Counted from the stretch's first letter, positions 1 through 8,973 are shown. The stretch is 44,341 nucleotides of DNA from Solirubrobacter deserti (GCF_027587175.1 NZ_JAPCID010000059.1:1-44341), one strand, 5' to 3'. The notes: a model not told the origin generated them from the letters alone. Translations and numbers: made by a program.

Positions 1-2018
1 GGCGCCGGCGGCTCGCGCCCCGCTTCCGCGGCATCGCCCCCGGGCGGCGGGCCGCCGGCCGCACCTCCGCCGGGCGGTGCGCCATCCCCCGCCCCGGCGC
101 TCGCGCCGTCCGACGTCATCCCCTCTGGCGGCACCTCTGTGACGGTGTCGCTCGTGGTATCGGGGCCGTCGAAGGCGGCGAGCGCCGCGAGTCCCTCGGC
201 GGAGCCGTCCACGATCACGGACGGCCGCTCGGGCTCGACGCGGACCAGGCCAGGCGCGGACGGGCGGTCCCAGGCGCGGACCGCCGGCAGCAGGCGCGGC
301 TCGCCGAGCGTTCCCGCCGCCCGCGGCCGCTCCCGCGGCGCACCGAACGTGGCGTCCGGCTCGCCGAGCTGGTCGAGCACGTCGGCGGCGTCCGCCGCGG
401 GGGCCGCGCCGCTGCGCTGGCGGTCGTCGTCGGCGCCGGCGACCACCACGCGCGTGCCGAGCAGGTCGAGCAGCGGGTCCAGCTGGCCCGGAACGGCGCG
501 CCGCTGCTGGACGAGCGCGTCGACCGTCCACAGCAGGTCCGTCGCGCGCAGGTCCGCGTAGCCCACGGCGTTGCGGGTCGCGACCGGCTTGTCGGCGAGC
601 GTCGGGAGGATCGGGTCGATCGTCCCGCCCCAGTCGTAGTAGGCGTACAGCTGCCCCGGCAGGACGAGGGCACGCCCGTCCCCTGCGCGCGCGTCGACGT
701 GCTCCGCGGCCGTCGCCCACGTCGACGGGATCCGCTCCCACAGCAGCTGGTCGTCGACGGCGCGGCCACGCGCCAGCGGCCAGCACGCGACGATCGCGAG
801 CCCGACGAACACGACCGCCCGCGGCCGGGTCGCCGCGAAGCCGGCCAGCAGCGCGACGCCCAGCGCCACCAGCGGACCGGCCTTGTAGGTCGTGCGCAGA
901 AACTGCACCGGGACAAAGTTGTTGTACGTGAAGTTCGACGCCCGGCGAAGCGGCGTTCCCTCTGGGAACCCGGCCATCATGACGATCAGTCCGATCAGGA
1001 CGAGCGCGAGGGCGAAGGGCGCGAAGGGGTGCCGACGGGTCACTGCGAACCCCATCAGCGCCAGCGCCGGGACCAGCAGGCCGGCGAGCACGACGGGCAG
1101 GGCGAACAGCAGCACGGCGCCGTCCCCGAAGTACGGCCGCAGGTCTCCCCCGTAGCCGACGCCCAGGTAGGAGATCCAGTAGCCCATCAGCCGCAGCGAC
1201 TCGGGCAGCGACGTCGTCGACCAGATCGTCCCGGGCTGCTCGGTGAAGCGCAGGAAGTCGACGCCGTAGCGGGATTGCACGAGCAGCGGCATCACCCACC
1301 ACGCGGACGCGAGCGCGGTCGCGAGGCCGGTGCGCCACGCGAACGCCCACAGCCGCCGCACGTCGACCGCCCCGGTCCACCACAGGTACGCGCCGAGGAG
1401 CACCGGCCCGAGCAGCACCCACGCGGTGACGGCCGCGTTCACACCGCCACCGGAGGCCGTCACGATCAACGCGAACACCGCCGGCCAGCGCCACCCGCGC
1501 GCGAGCAACCCGCGCCGGACCGCCACCAGCAGCCACGGCAGCGCCGCGTACCCGAGCAGCGTGATCGAGGTCCGGGCCGTGAACACCACGACGTACGGGT
1601 TGAGCAGGAACAGCAGTCCCGCGACCGCGTGCGGGAGCCCGCGCCGGCCCGAGCAGAGCTCGTCCATCAGCCGCACGGCGCCCCACGCCGCCAGGAACAG
1701 CACCAGCGCGAGCCACAGCCGCTGGACGAGCCACGGCGCGCCTCCGAGCGCGTGGCCGAGCGCGAAGAACGGGCCCATCGGGAACAGGTAGCCGCCGTAC
1801 TGGCCGCCCTGGACGTGCCCGAGGTCCCCGGTCGACGACCACGCCGACGCGACATCGGCCAGGAACCCACCCGGGTCCGTGTGCAGGTCGATCTTCGTGT
1901 CCGAAGACGCGAGCCCCGGCCGTTGCGCCAGAGAGATGAGCAGCGCCAGCGCCGCGAGGCCCGGGACGAGGAGGCGGGAGCGCAACGGCAAGGCGGCGAG
2001 GATACGGTCCACGCCCAC
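1..2018 (-). CDS. AftD-like alpha-(1->3)-arabinofuranosyltransferase family membrane protein (3' end outside window)
   Basis: The reading frame is open from a GTG at 2018 to the left edge (672 codons seen). It encodes a polytopic GT-C type membrane protein. After one N-terminal membrane segment (about residues 16-31) comes the motif KIDLHTDPGGFL (residues 42-53), followed by a stretch containing GGYLFPMGPFFALGHALGG. This pattern is characteristic of the AftD/DUF3367 arabinofuranosyltransferase family, which uses decaprenyl-phosphate-arabinose to build arabinan. About ten further hydrophobic segments follow, then a soluble part ending in a Gly/Pro/Ala-rich low-complexity stretch near the edge. 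The start is uncertain: a second in-frame GTG lies at 2012, and neither has a Shine-Dalgarno. It is divergent from the ATG at 2021 with only 2 bp between the two starts. The family call rests on remembered motifs; the exact substrate is unknown. Confidence 0.72.
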   Translation of the reverse strand, partial: MGVDRILAALPLRSRLLVPGLAALALLISLAQRPGLASSDTKIDLHTDPGGFLADVASAWSSTGDLGHVQGGQYGGYLFPMGPFFALGHALGGAPWLVQRLWLALVLFLAAWGAVRLMDELCSGRRGLPHAVAGLLFLLNPYVVVFTARTSITLLGYAALPWLLVAVRRGLLARGWRWPAVFALIVTASGGGVNAAVTAWVLLGPVLLGAYLWWTGAVDVRRLWAFAWRTGLATALASAWWVMPLLVQSRYGVDFLRFTEQPGTIWSTTSLPESLRLMGYWISYLGVGYGGDLRPYFGDGAVLLFALPVVLAGLLVPALALMGFAVTRRHPFAPFALALVLIGLIVMMAGFPEGTPLRRASNFTYNNFVPVQFLRTTYKAGPLVALGVALLAGFAATRPRAVVFVGLAIVACWPLARGRAVDDQLLWERIPSTWATAAEHVDARAGDGRALVLPGQLYAYYDWGGTIDPILPTLADKPVATRNAVGYADLRATDLLWTVDALVQQRRAVPGQLDPLLDLLGTRVVVAGADDDRQRSGAAPAADAADVLDQLGEPDATFGAPRERPRAAGTLGEPRLLPAVRAWDRPSAPGLVRVEPERPSVIVDGSAEGLAALAAFDGPDTTSDTVTEVPPEGMTSDGASAGAGDGAPPGGGAAGGPPPGGDAAEAGREPPA

Positions 2019-2020
2019 GG

Positions 2021-3448
2021 ATGGCACGGTCACGCCTGATTCTCGCCCTGCCGGTGCTGGCCCTGCCGGTGGGCCTCACGTTCGCCAAGGGCGGCTACTT
2101 CGACGTCCCGCGCCTGGCCGCGGGCGTGATCGCGTGCGCGCTGGTCGTGGTCGCGGCGGTCGCGACCAAGCGGCCGCTGCCCCGCGAACGCGCGCCCCGT
2201 CTCGCGCTGCTCGGCCTGGCCGCGCTGACCGCCTGGACGGGCGCCTCCCTGGCCTGGGCGCCGATTGCGGGCGTGGCCGGCGACGACCTCCAGCGCCTGC
2301 TCCTCTACCTCGCCACGTTCACCGCCGCGCTCGCGCTGCTGCCGCCCGCGCGCCGGATCGTCGAGCCCGTGCTGCTGGCCGGGATCGTCGCCGCCGCACT
2401 CTACGGCCTGTCCGAGCGCCTGCTGCCGGGCGTGTTCGAGCTCCAGACGCTGCCGTCCGCCAACGACCGCCTCGCCTGGCCGCTCACCTACTGGAATGCG
2501 ATGGGCGCGCTGATGGGCATGGGCCTCGTGCTCGCGGCGGCGACCCGAAACCGCGTCGCGGCGGCCGCCGCCCCACTGCTCGGCCTGGCGCTGTACCTGA
2601 CCTTCTCGCGCGGCGCGCTCGGGGCGACCGCCGTCGGCGTCGCCGCCCTGCTCGCGCTCGAACCCACCCGCGAGCGCCTGACCCGCACGCTGCTCGTCGC
2701 CGTCGCCGCCGCCATTCCGGCGCTCGCCACGTTCGCCCTCGGCGACCTCGAACGCCCCGGGGGCAGCGCGGCCCAGGGCGCGGCGATGCTCGCGCTGCTG
2801 GCCGTCACGAGCGCCGCCGCGGCGGCCCTGTTTCCGAAAGAGGGACTGTCCCTCTTTAGGAAACACCCCCGCTTTTTCCAGCCTGCCGTGAGGATCGACC
2901 CACACGAACCTAAAGAGGGACAGTCCCTCTTTATGTTGCGGGCGGTGGCGATCGGGGTGCTCGTGCTCGCGCTGGGGGCCACGATCGTGCTCTCGACGAG
3001 CGGCGGGCCGACGGAGACGCCCGCGAACGCGGAGGCGTCGCGGCTGCTGTCCACGCAGTCCAACCGGGACGAGTACTGGCGCGTGGCGCTGAGCACCTTC
3101 GCCGAGCACCCGCTCAACGGCGCGGGCAGCGGCGCCTTCCGCACGGAGTGGCTGCGCGAGCGCGAGATCCCGGAGGCCGTCCGGGACGCGCACTCGCTGT
3201 ACTTCGAGACCGCCGCCGAGCTCGGCCTGGTCGGGCTCGCGGCGCTCGCCCTGTTCCTCGGCGGGATCGTCGGGATGGCGCGGCGCAATCCCCAGGCGGG
3301 CGCGGTCGCCGCGCTCGTCGTCTACGCCGCCCACGCGGGGCTGGACTGGGACTGGGAGCTCCCCGCGCTCACGCTCTTCGCGCTCGTGCTCGCCGCGCGG
3401 CTGGCGGACGAAGCGCCATCAGCGGACGCTCGACCAGCACCCAGCTAG
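2021..3448 (+). CDS. O-antigen ligase/polymerase-like (Wzy/WaaL) membrane protein
   Basis: This 475-aa protein has about 10-12 hydrophobic segments. Its C-terminal half carries the Wzy_C-type signature: EHPLNGAGSGAF, then a conserved DAHSLYFETAAELGLVG stretch. Such proteins polymerise or ligate lipid-linked glycans on the outer face of the membrane. Residues about 271-305 (FPKEGLSLFRKHP ... PKEGQSLF) do not look like this family. They are encoded by a palindromic repeat pair at 2831-2933 inserted in frame in a loop between two membrane helices. The ATG lies 3 bp from the start of the divergent AftD-like gene, and no Shine-Dalgarno is visible. The 3' end overlaps the convergent acyltransferase gene by 80 bp. 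Neighbours (flippase, GT-C and GT4 genes) fit a surface-polysaccharide role. Confidence 0.8.
   Translation: MARSRLILALPVLALPVGLTFAKGGYFDVPRLAAGVIACALVVVAAVATKRPLPRERAPRLALLGLAALTAWTGASLAWAPIAGVAGDDLQRLLLYLATFTAALALLPPARRIVEPVLLAGIVAAALYGLSERLLPGVFELQTLPSANDRLAWPLTYWNAMGALMGMGLVLAAATRNRVAAAAAPLLGLALYLTFSRGALGATAVGVAALLALEPTRERLTRTLLVAVAAAIPALATFALGDLERPGGSAAQGAAMLALLAVTSAAAAALFPKEGLSLFRKHPRFFQPAVRIDPHEPKEGQSLFMLRAVAIGVLVLALGATIVLSTSGGPTETPANAEASRLLSTQSNRDEYWRVALSTFAEHPLNGAGSGAFRTEWLREREIPEAVRDAHSLYFETAAELGLVGLAALALFLGGIVGMARRNPQAGAVAALVVYAAHAGLDWDWELPALTLFALVLAARLADEAPSADARPAPS
2831..2933. repeat. REPIN-like pair of inverted palindromes inside a coding sequence
   Basis: Palindrome 1 (2831-2863) has 16-bp arms around a single central base; its core is AAAGAGGGAC-T-GTCCCTCTTT and there is one mismatch. 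Palindrome 2 (2911-2933) is TAAAGAGGGAC-A-GTCCCTCTTTA and is perfect. The two lie in opposite orientation: the 24 bp at 2837-2860 are the exact reverse complement of 2909-2932, separated by 48 bp. This is the layout of REP doublets (REPINs) mobilised by RAYT/Y1 transposases. Both palindromes are read in the same frame and encode near-identical peptides, PKEGLSLF and PKEGQSLF. No transposase gene is present in the window. Confidence 0.8.
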
Positions 3449-4439
3449 CCGTCGCCAGCAGCACCGAGCCCACGAACGCGCCCACCAGCCACAGCGCGTA
3501 CGGGTGCAGCCACGACTCCCAGGCGCCGAACCCCCACTTCGCCAGCAGCATCAGCACCAGCAGGTGGTAGAGGTACAGCCCGTAGGAGATCTCGCCCAGG
3601 CGCGCCAGCGGCCAGGTGCCCAGCACCCGCGCCGGTCCACCGCGCCCCGCGACCGCCGGCGCCAGCACGAGCAGCGCCACCGCCCCGTACAGCGCGTGCC
3701 GGGCGAGCCACTGGCCGTGCGTGTAGACGTCCAGCCGCGCATCGCCCAACGCCCAGCTGCCCACCAGGAACAGCGCCACCGCGCCGCCCCACCACCACCA
3801 GGAGCCGGACGGCCGCACGCCGCGCGCCTCCAGCAGCGCCAGCCCCATCCCGAGGGCGAAAAAGTCCAGGAACGCCGGCAGCGCAATCAGCGCCGGGTCC
3901 AACGGCCGCACCAGCGCCGGAGCGCCCGCCAACACGACCAGCTTGTACGCGACGCTGAACGCCACCATCCCGAGCAGCGGCCACACGGACCGCGTCCGCA
4001 CCGTCAGCCACGCCCACAGCGGGAGAAACGCGTAGAACGCGACCTCGACGCACAGCGTCCACGCCTGCCCGAGCCCTTGCCCCGCCGTCTCGGCGCGGTA
4101 CGTCTGCAGGAAGCCGAAGAACCACACCGGCGCGTCCCACACCTCGCGCAGCGGCAGCGCCAGAGCCGCCACCGTCAGCGCCACCCAGTACGCCGGCACG
4201 ATCCGGAACAAGCGCCGCCACGCATACTCCCCTAGACGTAAAGACCCACGCAGAAACGGGCAATACAGCAAGTACCCCGACAAGAGGAAGAAGATCGTCA
4301 CGCCGACGTCCAGCCGTCCGACCCACGGCTGCGCGGCCGCCTCCCCGCCCGCCCCGCGCCCCCAGTAACCGACCGCGTGGAACGCGAGCACCGCAAGCGC
4401 GGCCAGCGCCCGCACGCCGTCGAGCTCGGGCCGCCTCAC
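3369..4439 (-). CDS. Acyltransferase family 3 (OafA/YrhL-like) membrane protein
   Basis: This 356-aa polytopic protein opens with the typical acyltransferase-3 signature: PELDGVRALAALAVLAFHAV at residues about 4-23, where the His is the presumed catalytic residue. It continues with FFLLSGYLL, a YAWRRLFRIVPAYW stretch and a late GEISYGLYLYHLLVL. Such enzymes transfer acetyl or other acyl groups to extracytoplasmic sugars. The GTG start at 4439 overlaps the TGA of the upstream YfhO-like gene (GTGA), so translation is probably coupled. The open frame continues upstream but only as antisense-free shadow of that gene. It is the last gene of a four-gene minus-strand operon beginning at 9349. The 3' end overlaps the convergent ligase gene by 80 bp and has an Arg/Ala-rich tail. 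The acceptor glycan is unknown. Confidence 0.85.
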   Translation of the reverse strand: MRRPELDGVRALAALAVLAFHAVGYWGRGAGGEAAAQPWVGRLDVGVTIFFLLSGYLLYCPFLRGSLRLGEYAWRRLFRIVPAYWVALTVAALALPLREVWDAPVWFFGFLQTYRAETAGQGLGQAWTLCVEVAFYAFLPLWAWLTVRTRSVWPLLGMVAFSVAYKLVVLAGAPALVRPLDPALIALPAFLDFFALGMGLALLEARGVRPSGSWWWWGGAVALFLVGSWALGDARLDVYTHGQWLARHALYGAVALLVLAPAVAGRGGPARVLGTWPLARLGEISYGLYLYHLLVLMLLAKWGFGAWESWLHPYALWLVGAFVGSVLLATASWVLVERPLMALRPPAARRARARRA

Positions 4440-6739
4440 CGCCGCCACACGAACGCCCCCACCAGGCCGACCAGGGCCAGCAGCGACACGATCCACCCCA
4501 CCCGCCAGCTGAGCGGCGCGTAGACGAACTCGACGCGCGACGCCCCCGCGGGCAGCGCCACGCCGCGGAAGGTGTAATCCACCCGCTCGACGTCGACCTC
4601 CTCCCCGTCGACCCGGGCCTTCCAGCCCGGGTACCAGTTGTCGGTGAGCACGAGCGTCGCCGTCCGGTCCGCCCGCGCCTCCACCACGACGCGGTTGCGC
4701 TCCAGCGCCACGATCCGCGCCGCACCCGCCGGCCCCGGCGCACCCCCGGACCCGCCGCCCTCGACGATCACCTCCCGCCGCGCGTCGAACCCCGGCGCCG
4801 TGATCGCCGCGAACGAATCGGCCGCCGGGCGCCGCGCCCCGACGACCATCGCCCGCGGCAGCGCGCCCTCGTTCGCGTACACCCGCGCGTCCGGCCCGTC
4901 GTGCACGACCCGCAGCCCCGGCACCCGCAGCTCCGGGTCCCCGACCGGCTGCAGCACCCGCGAGACCCCGAGCAGCGAGAGGAACCGCAGCCGCTCGGCA
5001 TCCACCTTCGGCAGCGACAGCGGGATGAACGCGGGCAGCGGCCCGACCTGCGACGGGAACTCGGGCGACAGCTTCGCCCGCCACAGCCGGTCGAAGCGCT
5101 TGTCCACCGGCAGGTCATAGCCGCGCGCCTCGGGCGCCGCGTAGTCCATCGGGATCGAGTTCTGGGAGATCGCCCCGATGCTCACGAACCGCGCGGGAGC
5201 TACCGCGGCCACCGCCTCGATCGCCGGTGTGGAGGGCTGGATCGCGTGCTCGCGCGGGATCGCCGGGTTGTAGCCCACCCCGGCCCACGCCAGATCGGCG
5301 AACACCACGACGAGCGCCGCCACCGCGACGTTGCGCCGCCACGCGAGCACGAGCAATCCCGCTCCCCCCACCACGAGCCACTGCACCACCGCCGCGCCGC
5401 GCACCACGAAGCCGACGTCCGGCTCGTTCACCGCCGGCGCGTCCGCGAACCCGAACGCGACCTGCACCGCCTCGCCGACCACGTCCCACGCGGAGCGGGA
5501 CCGCACGACCGTGTACGCCACCGGGAACAGCAGCACGGCGACCCCGACGAGGAGCACCCGCCGCGACACCCCGCGCCGCACGACGTCGTCCAGCCCCCAC
5601 CCCGCCAGCAGCGCCAAGCACAGCAGGTAGAGCACGGCCAGCCGCGTGTTGTGCCCGCTCGAGAACACCGGCAACGCGGTGACGAGCTGGAACACGGGCG
5701 GGACCCCGAGCACCACCGCCATGCAGGCCACGCCCAGCACGGCCGCCGCCACCCGCTCCCGCGTCGGCCGCAGCAGCGCGATCCCGGCCAGCAGCAGCGG
5801 CAGCGCGCCGCCGTAGAACGCGCGCGCCAGCAGGAAGAAGTCGAGCGGCGTCTGGGTCGGCTTGCCCCAGTAGAACGGCACCATCACGCCGAGCGCGAAC
5901 TTGCGCGAGGTCCAGATGTGGCGCGCTTCCCCCGCCCGCTGCTCGAGGTCCGCCGACCGCAGCACGAGCTCCGCCGCCGGCAGCAGCACCAGGGCCGCCA
6001 GCGCCGCGCCCCACACGCCGCCGGCCACCAGCCACGCCGCGGTCCGCCACCCGGGCCGCCGCAGCGCGCAGAACACGACCGTTGCGACCAGCAGATGGAA
6101 GCTCGACTCCGGATGCCCGCCCAGGAACTGGATCGCGATCACGAGCGCGAACAGCGCGACCCGGCGCAGGTCGGGCCGGCGCATCACCCCGTCGGCCGCG
6201 GCCAGCGCCCACGGGATCATCGCCCACACGCTCACGTGCGGATACGAGACCCACGTGACCATCCACAGGCTGAACCCGTAGACGAGCCCGGCCAGCAACG
6301 CGCCCGGCCAGCGCATGTTCAGCGCCCGCGCGAGCAGGAACGCGCCGAACGCGGCGACCCAGAACTTCAGGATCGCCTGCCACGCCAGCGCGGTGAAGGC
6401 ATCCATGACCCACACCACTGCGTTGAACGGCGAGAAGACCGCGCTCTGCGAGTTGGCCAGCGTCGGCCGGCCGGCCTGGATGTACGGGTTCCAGAGCGGG
6501 ATCTCCGGCAGCGAGCGCTTGACCTCGCGCAGGAACGGCTGCACGTGCTCGGGCGCGTCGCCGAGCTCGGGGTTCGCGGGCCGGATCAGGTCTGCGGGCC
6601 TGGACGCGCCCCACGGTGCCTCGAACCACAGCTCGTCCGAGTTGGAGAGCACCTTCCCCGGGACCAGCGCGGGCGAGACGAACGCGAGTGCCAGCAGTGC
6701 GTACAGCAGCGCCGCCGCGAGCAGCGGATGGCGCTTCAC
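4436..6739 (-). CDS. YfhO family GT-C membrane protein (copy 1)
   Basis: This 767-aa protein begins with a membrane helix (residues about 7-25), then a periplasmic loop with SNSDELWFEAPW, about 12 membrane segments, an extracytoplasmic beta-rich domain, and a final helix ending in FVWRR. The order matches the YfhO family. Known YfhO proteins act with CsbB-type enzymes to glycosylate lipoteichoic acid from lipid-linked sugar; the acceptor here is unknown. The chosen GTG at 6739 overlaps the TGA of the upstream paralogue (GTGA), and an in-frame start further up at 6793 would run into that gene. It is clearly homologous over its full length to the preceding gene, so this is a tandem duplication. 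It is followed by the acyltransferase through another GTGA overlap. Confidence 0.85.
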   Translation of the reverse strand: MKRHPLLAAALLYALLALAFVSPALVPGKVLSNSDELWFEAPWGASRPADLIRPANPELGDAPEHVQPFLREVKRSLPEIPLWNPYIQAGRPTLANSQSAVFSPFNAVVWVMDAFTALAWQAILKFWVAAFGAFLLARALNMRWPGALLAGLVYGFSLWMVTWVSYPHVSVWAMIPWALAAADGVMRRPDLRRVALFALVIAIQFLGGHPESSFHLLVATVVFCALRRPGWRTAAWLVAGGVWGAALAALVLLPAAELVLRSADLEQRAGEARHIWTSRKFALGVMVPFYWGKPTQTPLDFFLLARAFYGGALPLLLAGIALLRPTRERVAAAVLGVACMAVVLGVPPVFQLVTALPVFSSGHNTRLAVLYLLCLALLAGWGLDDVVRRGVSRRVLLVGVAVLLFPVAYTVVRSRSAWDVVGEAVQVAFGFADAPAVNEPDVGFVVRGAAVVQWLVVGGAGLLVLAWRRNVAVAALVVVFADLAWAGVGYNPAIPREHAIQPSTPAIEAVAAVAPARFVSIGAISQNSIPMDYAAPEARGYDLPVDKRFDRLWRAKLSPEFPSQVGPLPAFIPLSLPKVDAERLRFLSLLGVSRVLQPVGDPELRVPGLRVVHDGPDARVYANEGALPRAMVVGARRPAADSFAAITAPGFDARREVIVEGGGSGGAPGPAGAARIVALERNRVVVEARADRTATLVLTDNWYPGWKARVDGEEVDVERVDYTFRGVALPAGASRVEFVYAPLSWRVGWIVSLLALVGLVGAFVWRR

Positions 6740-8973
6740 CGCCGCCACGCGACCCCGACCAGCGCCAGCGCCGTCAGCAGCGACACGATCCATCCGATCC
6801 GCCAGCTCAGCGGCGCGTACCGGAACTCGACGGTGTGCGTCCCCGCCGGCACCACGACGCCCCGCAGCAGGTGCTGGGTGCGGATGATCGGGGCGTCCGC
6901 GCCGTCCACCGTCGCCTTCCAGCCCGGGAAGTACGTGTCGGCGAGCACGACCATCGCCCGCCCGCGCGTGTCGGAGCGCACCGCCACGTGCTCAGGGTCG
7001 TCGCGCGTGATCCGCGCGGTGCCGGACCCGTCGAGGCCCAGCGGCTCGCTCACCACCGCCTCCGGCCCGGACTCGAGCACCGCGGTCAGCTGATCCTCGA
7101 CGACCCGCTCGCTCCCGGCCACGTACGTCCGTGGCGTGGCGCGCGGATTCGCGTACACGACCGCGTCCGGCCCGGCATACACCCGCGGCAGCGACAGCGC
7201 AGGCTCATCCGGCGGCTGCAGGATCCGCGTGACGTTCAGTAGGCCCAGCGCCCGCAGCGCCTCCGGCCCGGCCGACGCCCGCACCGACGGCAGCGTCAGC
7301 CCCAGGGGGTCCGGCGGGTTGACGGCGCGCCGCCACAGCTCGTCGTAGCGCTTCTCGGTCGGATAGTCGTAACCGCGGGCGTCGTGCAGGCCGAAGCGCA
7401 TGCCGACGTTCGCCGTCAGCGGCGTGAGCAGCTCGCCCCCGACGGCCACGAAGCGGCCGTTCGCGAGCTCGCGCATGGCCGGGGTGAACGGCACCGTGGC
7501 GTGATCGACGGGGATCGCGGGATTCTGGCCCATGCCGGCGCGGAACAGGTCGAGCACGGTGAGGGTGACCGCGAGCGTCGCCAGGTGCGCGGGCCGCTTG
7601 ACCACCAGCACGCCCGCCAGCAGCGCGAACGGCACCCAGATCAGCATCGACGTGAGCGGCAGCACGGCCGGATCGGTGGGCGTGACGAAGCCCCAGGCGC
7701 TCGCGAGCGCGTCCCCGAGCGGGAACCGCAGCCCGCCTTCCGCGAAGCCGCCCACGATCGGCAGCACCAGCACGCCGACCGCCAGCGGGAGCAGCCACCG
7801 CGATGGCCGCAGCGAATCCAGCCCCCACCCAGCGAGCAGCGCGACCGCCAGCAGCGCGATAATTGCCAGCCGCGTGTTGTGGGCCATGCTGAAGCCCGGG
7901 ACGAGGTGGATGAGCGTGAAGAACGGCTCCACGCCGACCACGATCGTCAGCGCGACGGCACCCGCCGCCGCGATGATCAGCCGCTCACGCGTGGGCTTGA
8001 GCACCAGCGCGCACGCCGCCAGCAGCAGCGGCAGCGCGCCCGCGTAGAACGCCCGCGCCACGATGAACGGCTCGCTCACCAGCTGCGTCGGGCGGCCCCA
8101 GAAGTCCGGCAGCGCGACGCTCAGCAGGTAGCGCAGCGGCGAACGCGCGGGCTCGCGGTCCTTCCGGTTGGCGAGATCGGACGAGTGGTACAACAGCTCG
8201 AGGAACGGCAGCAGCACAGCCGCGGCCAGCGCCGTGCCCGCGAGCGCGCCGATCCCGAACCGCAGCAGGCCGCGCCAGCCCTGCATGCGCAGCAACGCGA
8301 AGGCGAGCGTCGCCGCCAGCACGTGGAAGCTCGTCTCCGGATGCCCGCCCGTGTACTGCACGGCGACCACGACGGCCAGCCCGACGACCGGCAGCCGCCC
8401 GGGACGCCGCACGACGCGGTCGGTGAGCAGCAGCAGCCAAGGCAGCCACGCCCACACGCTCGAGAGCGGCCATGCGAGCCAGACGACGTGGAAGAGGCCG
8501 AAGCCCGCCACCACGCCCGCCAGCAGCGCGCCGGCGTGGCTCTGGCCCAGCGCGCGAGCGAGCAGGAACGTCCCGAACGCCGGCACCCACAGCTTCAGCG
8601 CGCCGATCACGCCCAGCGACCACCAGAACGGCAGCACGTACGCCGGCCACGAGAACGGCGAGAAGACCGCGGGCTGGATGCTCGCGTGGAACGGGCGGCC
8701 GCCCTCGATATGCGGGTTCCAGAGCGGCATCTCCGGCAGGCGGGAGCGGGTGTACTCGAGCGCGGGCTGGAAGTAGGCGACCGCGTCCGCGAGCTCGTAA
8801 TTGGAGCCGTACGGAGGCACGCCCGGCGGCGTGTCCGCAGTCCACGGCGCGAGTGACCAGAGCAGGTCGGTTGACGCCAGCGTGTGGCCGGGGATCAGCG
8901 CGGGCGCGACCATCGCGACCGCCAGCAGCGCATAGAACAGCGCCGCCGCGAAAACCGGGCGCCTAGCGGCCAA
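6736..8973 (-). CDS. YfhO family GT-C membrane protein (copy 2)
   Basis: This 745-aa paralogue of the next gene shares the N-terminal helix and loop (PALIPGHTLASTDLLWSLAP, compare PALVPGKVLSNSDELWFEAP) and the C-terminal FRYAPLSWRIGWIVSLL (compare FVYAPLSWRVGWIVSLL). About 12 membrane helices plus an extracytoplasmic domain support a GT-C transferase of the YfhO family. The start is a TTG at 8973 that overlaps the end of the upstream TPR gene by 11 bp. No ATG or GTG precedes the conserved first helix, so the TTG is the best choice, though no Shine-Dalgarno is seen and coupling is assumed. Substrate and acceptor cannot be read from the sequence. Confidence 0.83.
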   Translation of the reverse strand: MAARRPVFAAALFYALLAVAMVAPALIPGHTLASTDLLWSLAPWTADTPPGVPPYGSNYELADAVAYFQPALEYTRSRLPEMPLWNPHIEGGRPFHASIQPAVFSPFSWPAYVLPFWWSLGVIGALKLWVPAFGTFLLARALGQSHAGALLAGVVAGFGLFHVVWLAWPLSSVWAWLPWLLLLTDRVVRRPGRLPVVGLAVVVAVQYTGGHPETSFHVLAATLAFALLRMQGWRGLLRFGIGALAGTALAAAVLLPFLELLYHSSDLANRKDREPARSPLRYLLSVALPDFWGRPTQLVSEPFIVARAFYAGALPLLLAACALVLKPTRERLIIAAAGAVALTIVVGVEPFFTLIHLVPGFSMAHNTRLAIIALLAVALLAGWGLDSLRPSRWLLPLAVGVLVLPIVGGFAEGGLRFPLGDALASAWGFVTPTDPAVLPLTSMLIWVPFALLAGVLVVKRPAHLATLAVTLTVLDLFRAGMGQNPAIPVDHATVPFTPAMRELANGRFVAVGGELLTPLTANVGMRFGLHDARGYDYPTEKRYDELWRRAVNPPDPLGLTLPSVRASAGPEALRALGLLNVTRILQPPDEPALSLPRVYAGPDAVVYANPRATPRTYVAGSERVVEDQLTAVLESGPEAVVSEPLGLDGSGTARITRDDPEHVAVRSDTRGRAMVVLADTYFPGWKATVDGADAPIIRTQHLLRGVVVPAGTHTVEFRYAPLSWRIGWIVSLLTALALVGVAWRR

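Noticed and set aside
699-2039. Long open frame on the plus strand opposite the AftD-like gene
   Set aside because: Its translation is Arg/Gln/His/Pro-rich with no membrane or domain pattern, typical of antisense frames in GC-rich DNA, while the minus strand gives a coherent membrane protein.
2030-3334. Minus-strand frame opposite the ligase gene
   Set aside because: Low-complexity Arg/Glu/Gln/Gly product; a shadow of the plus-strand gene.
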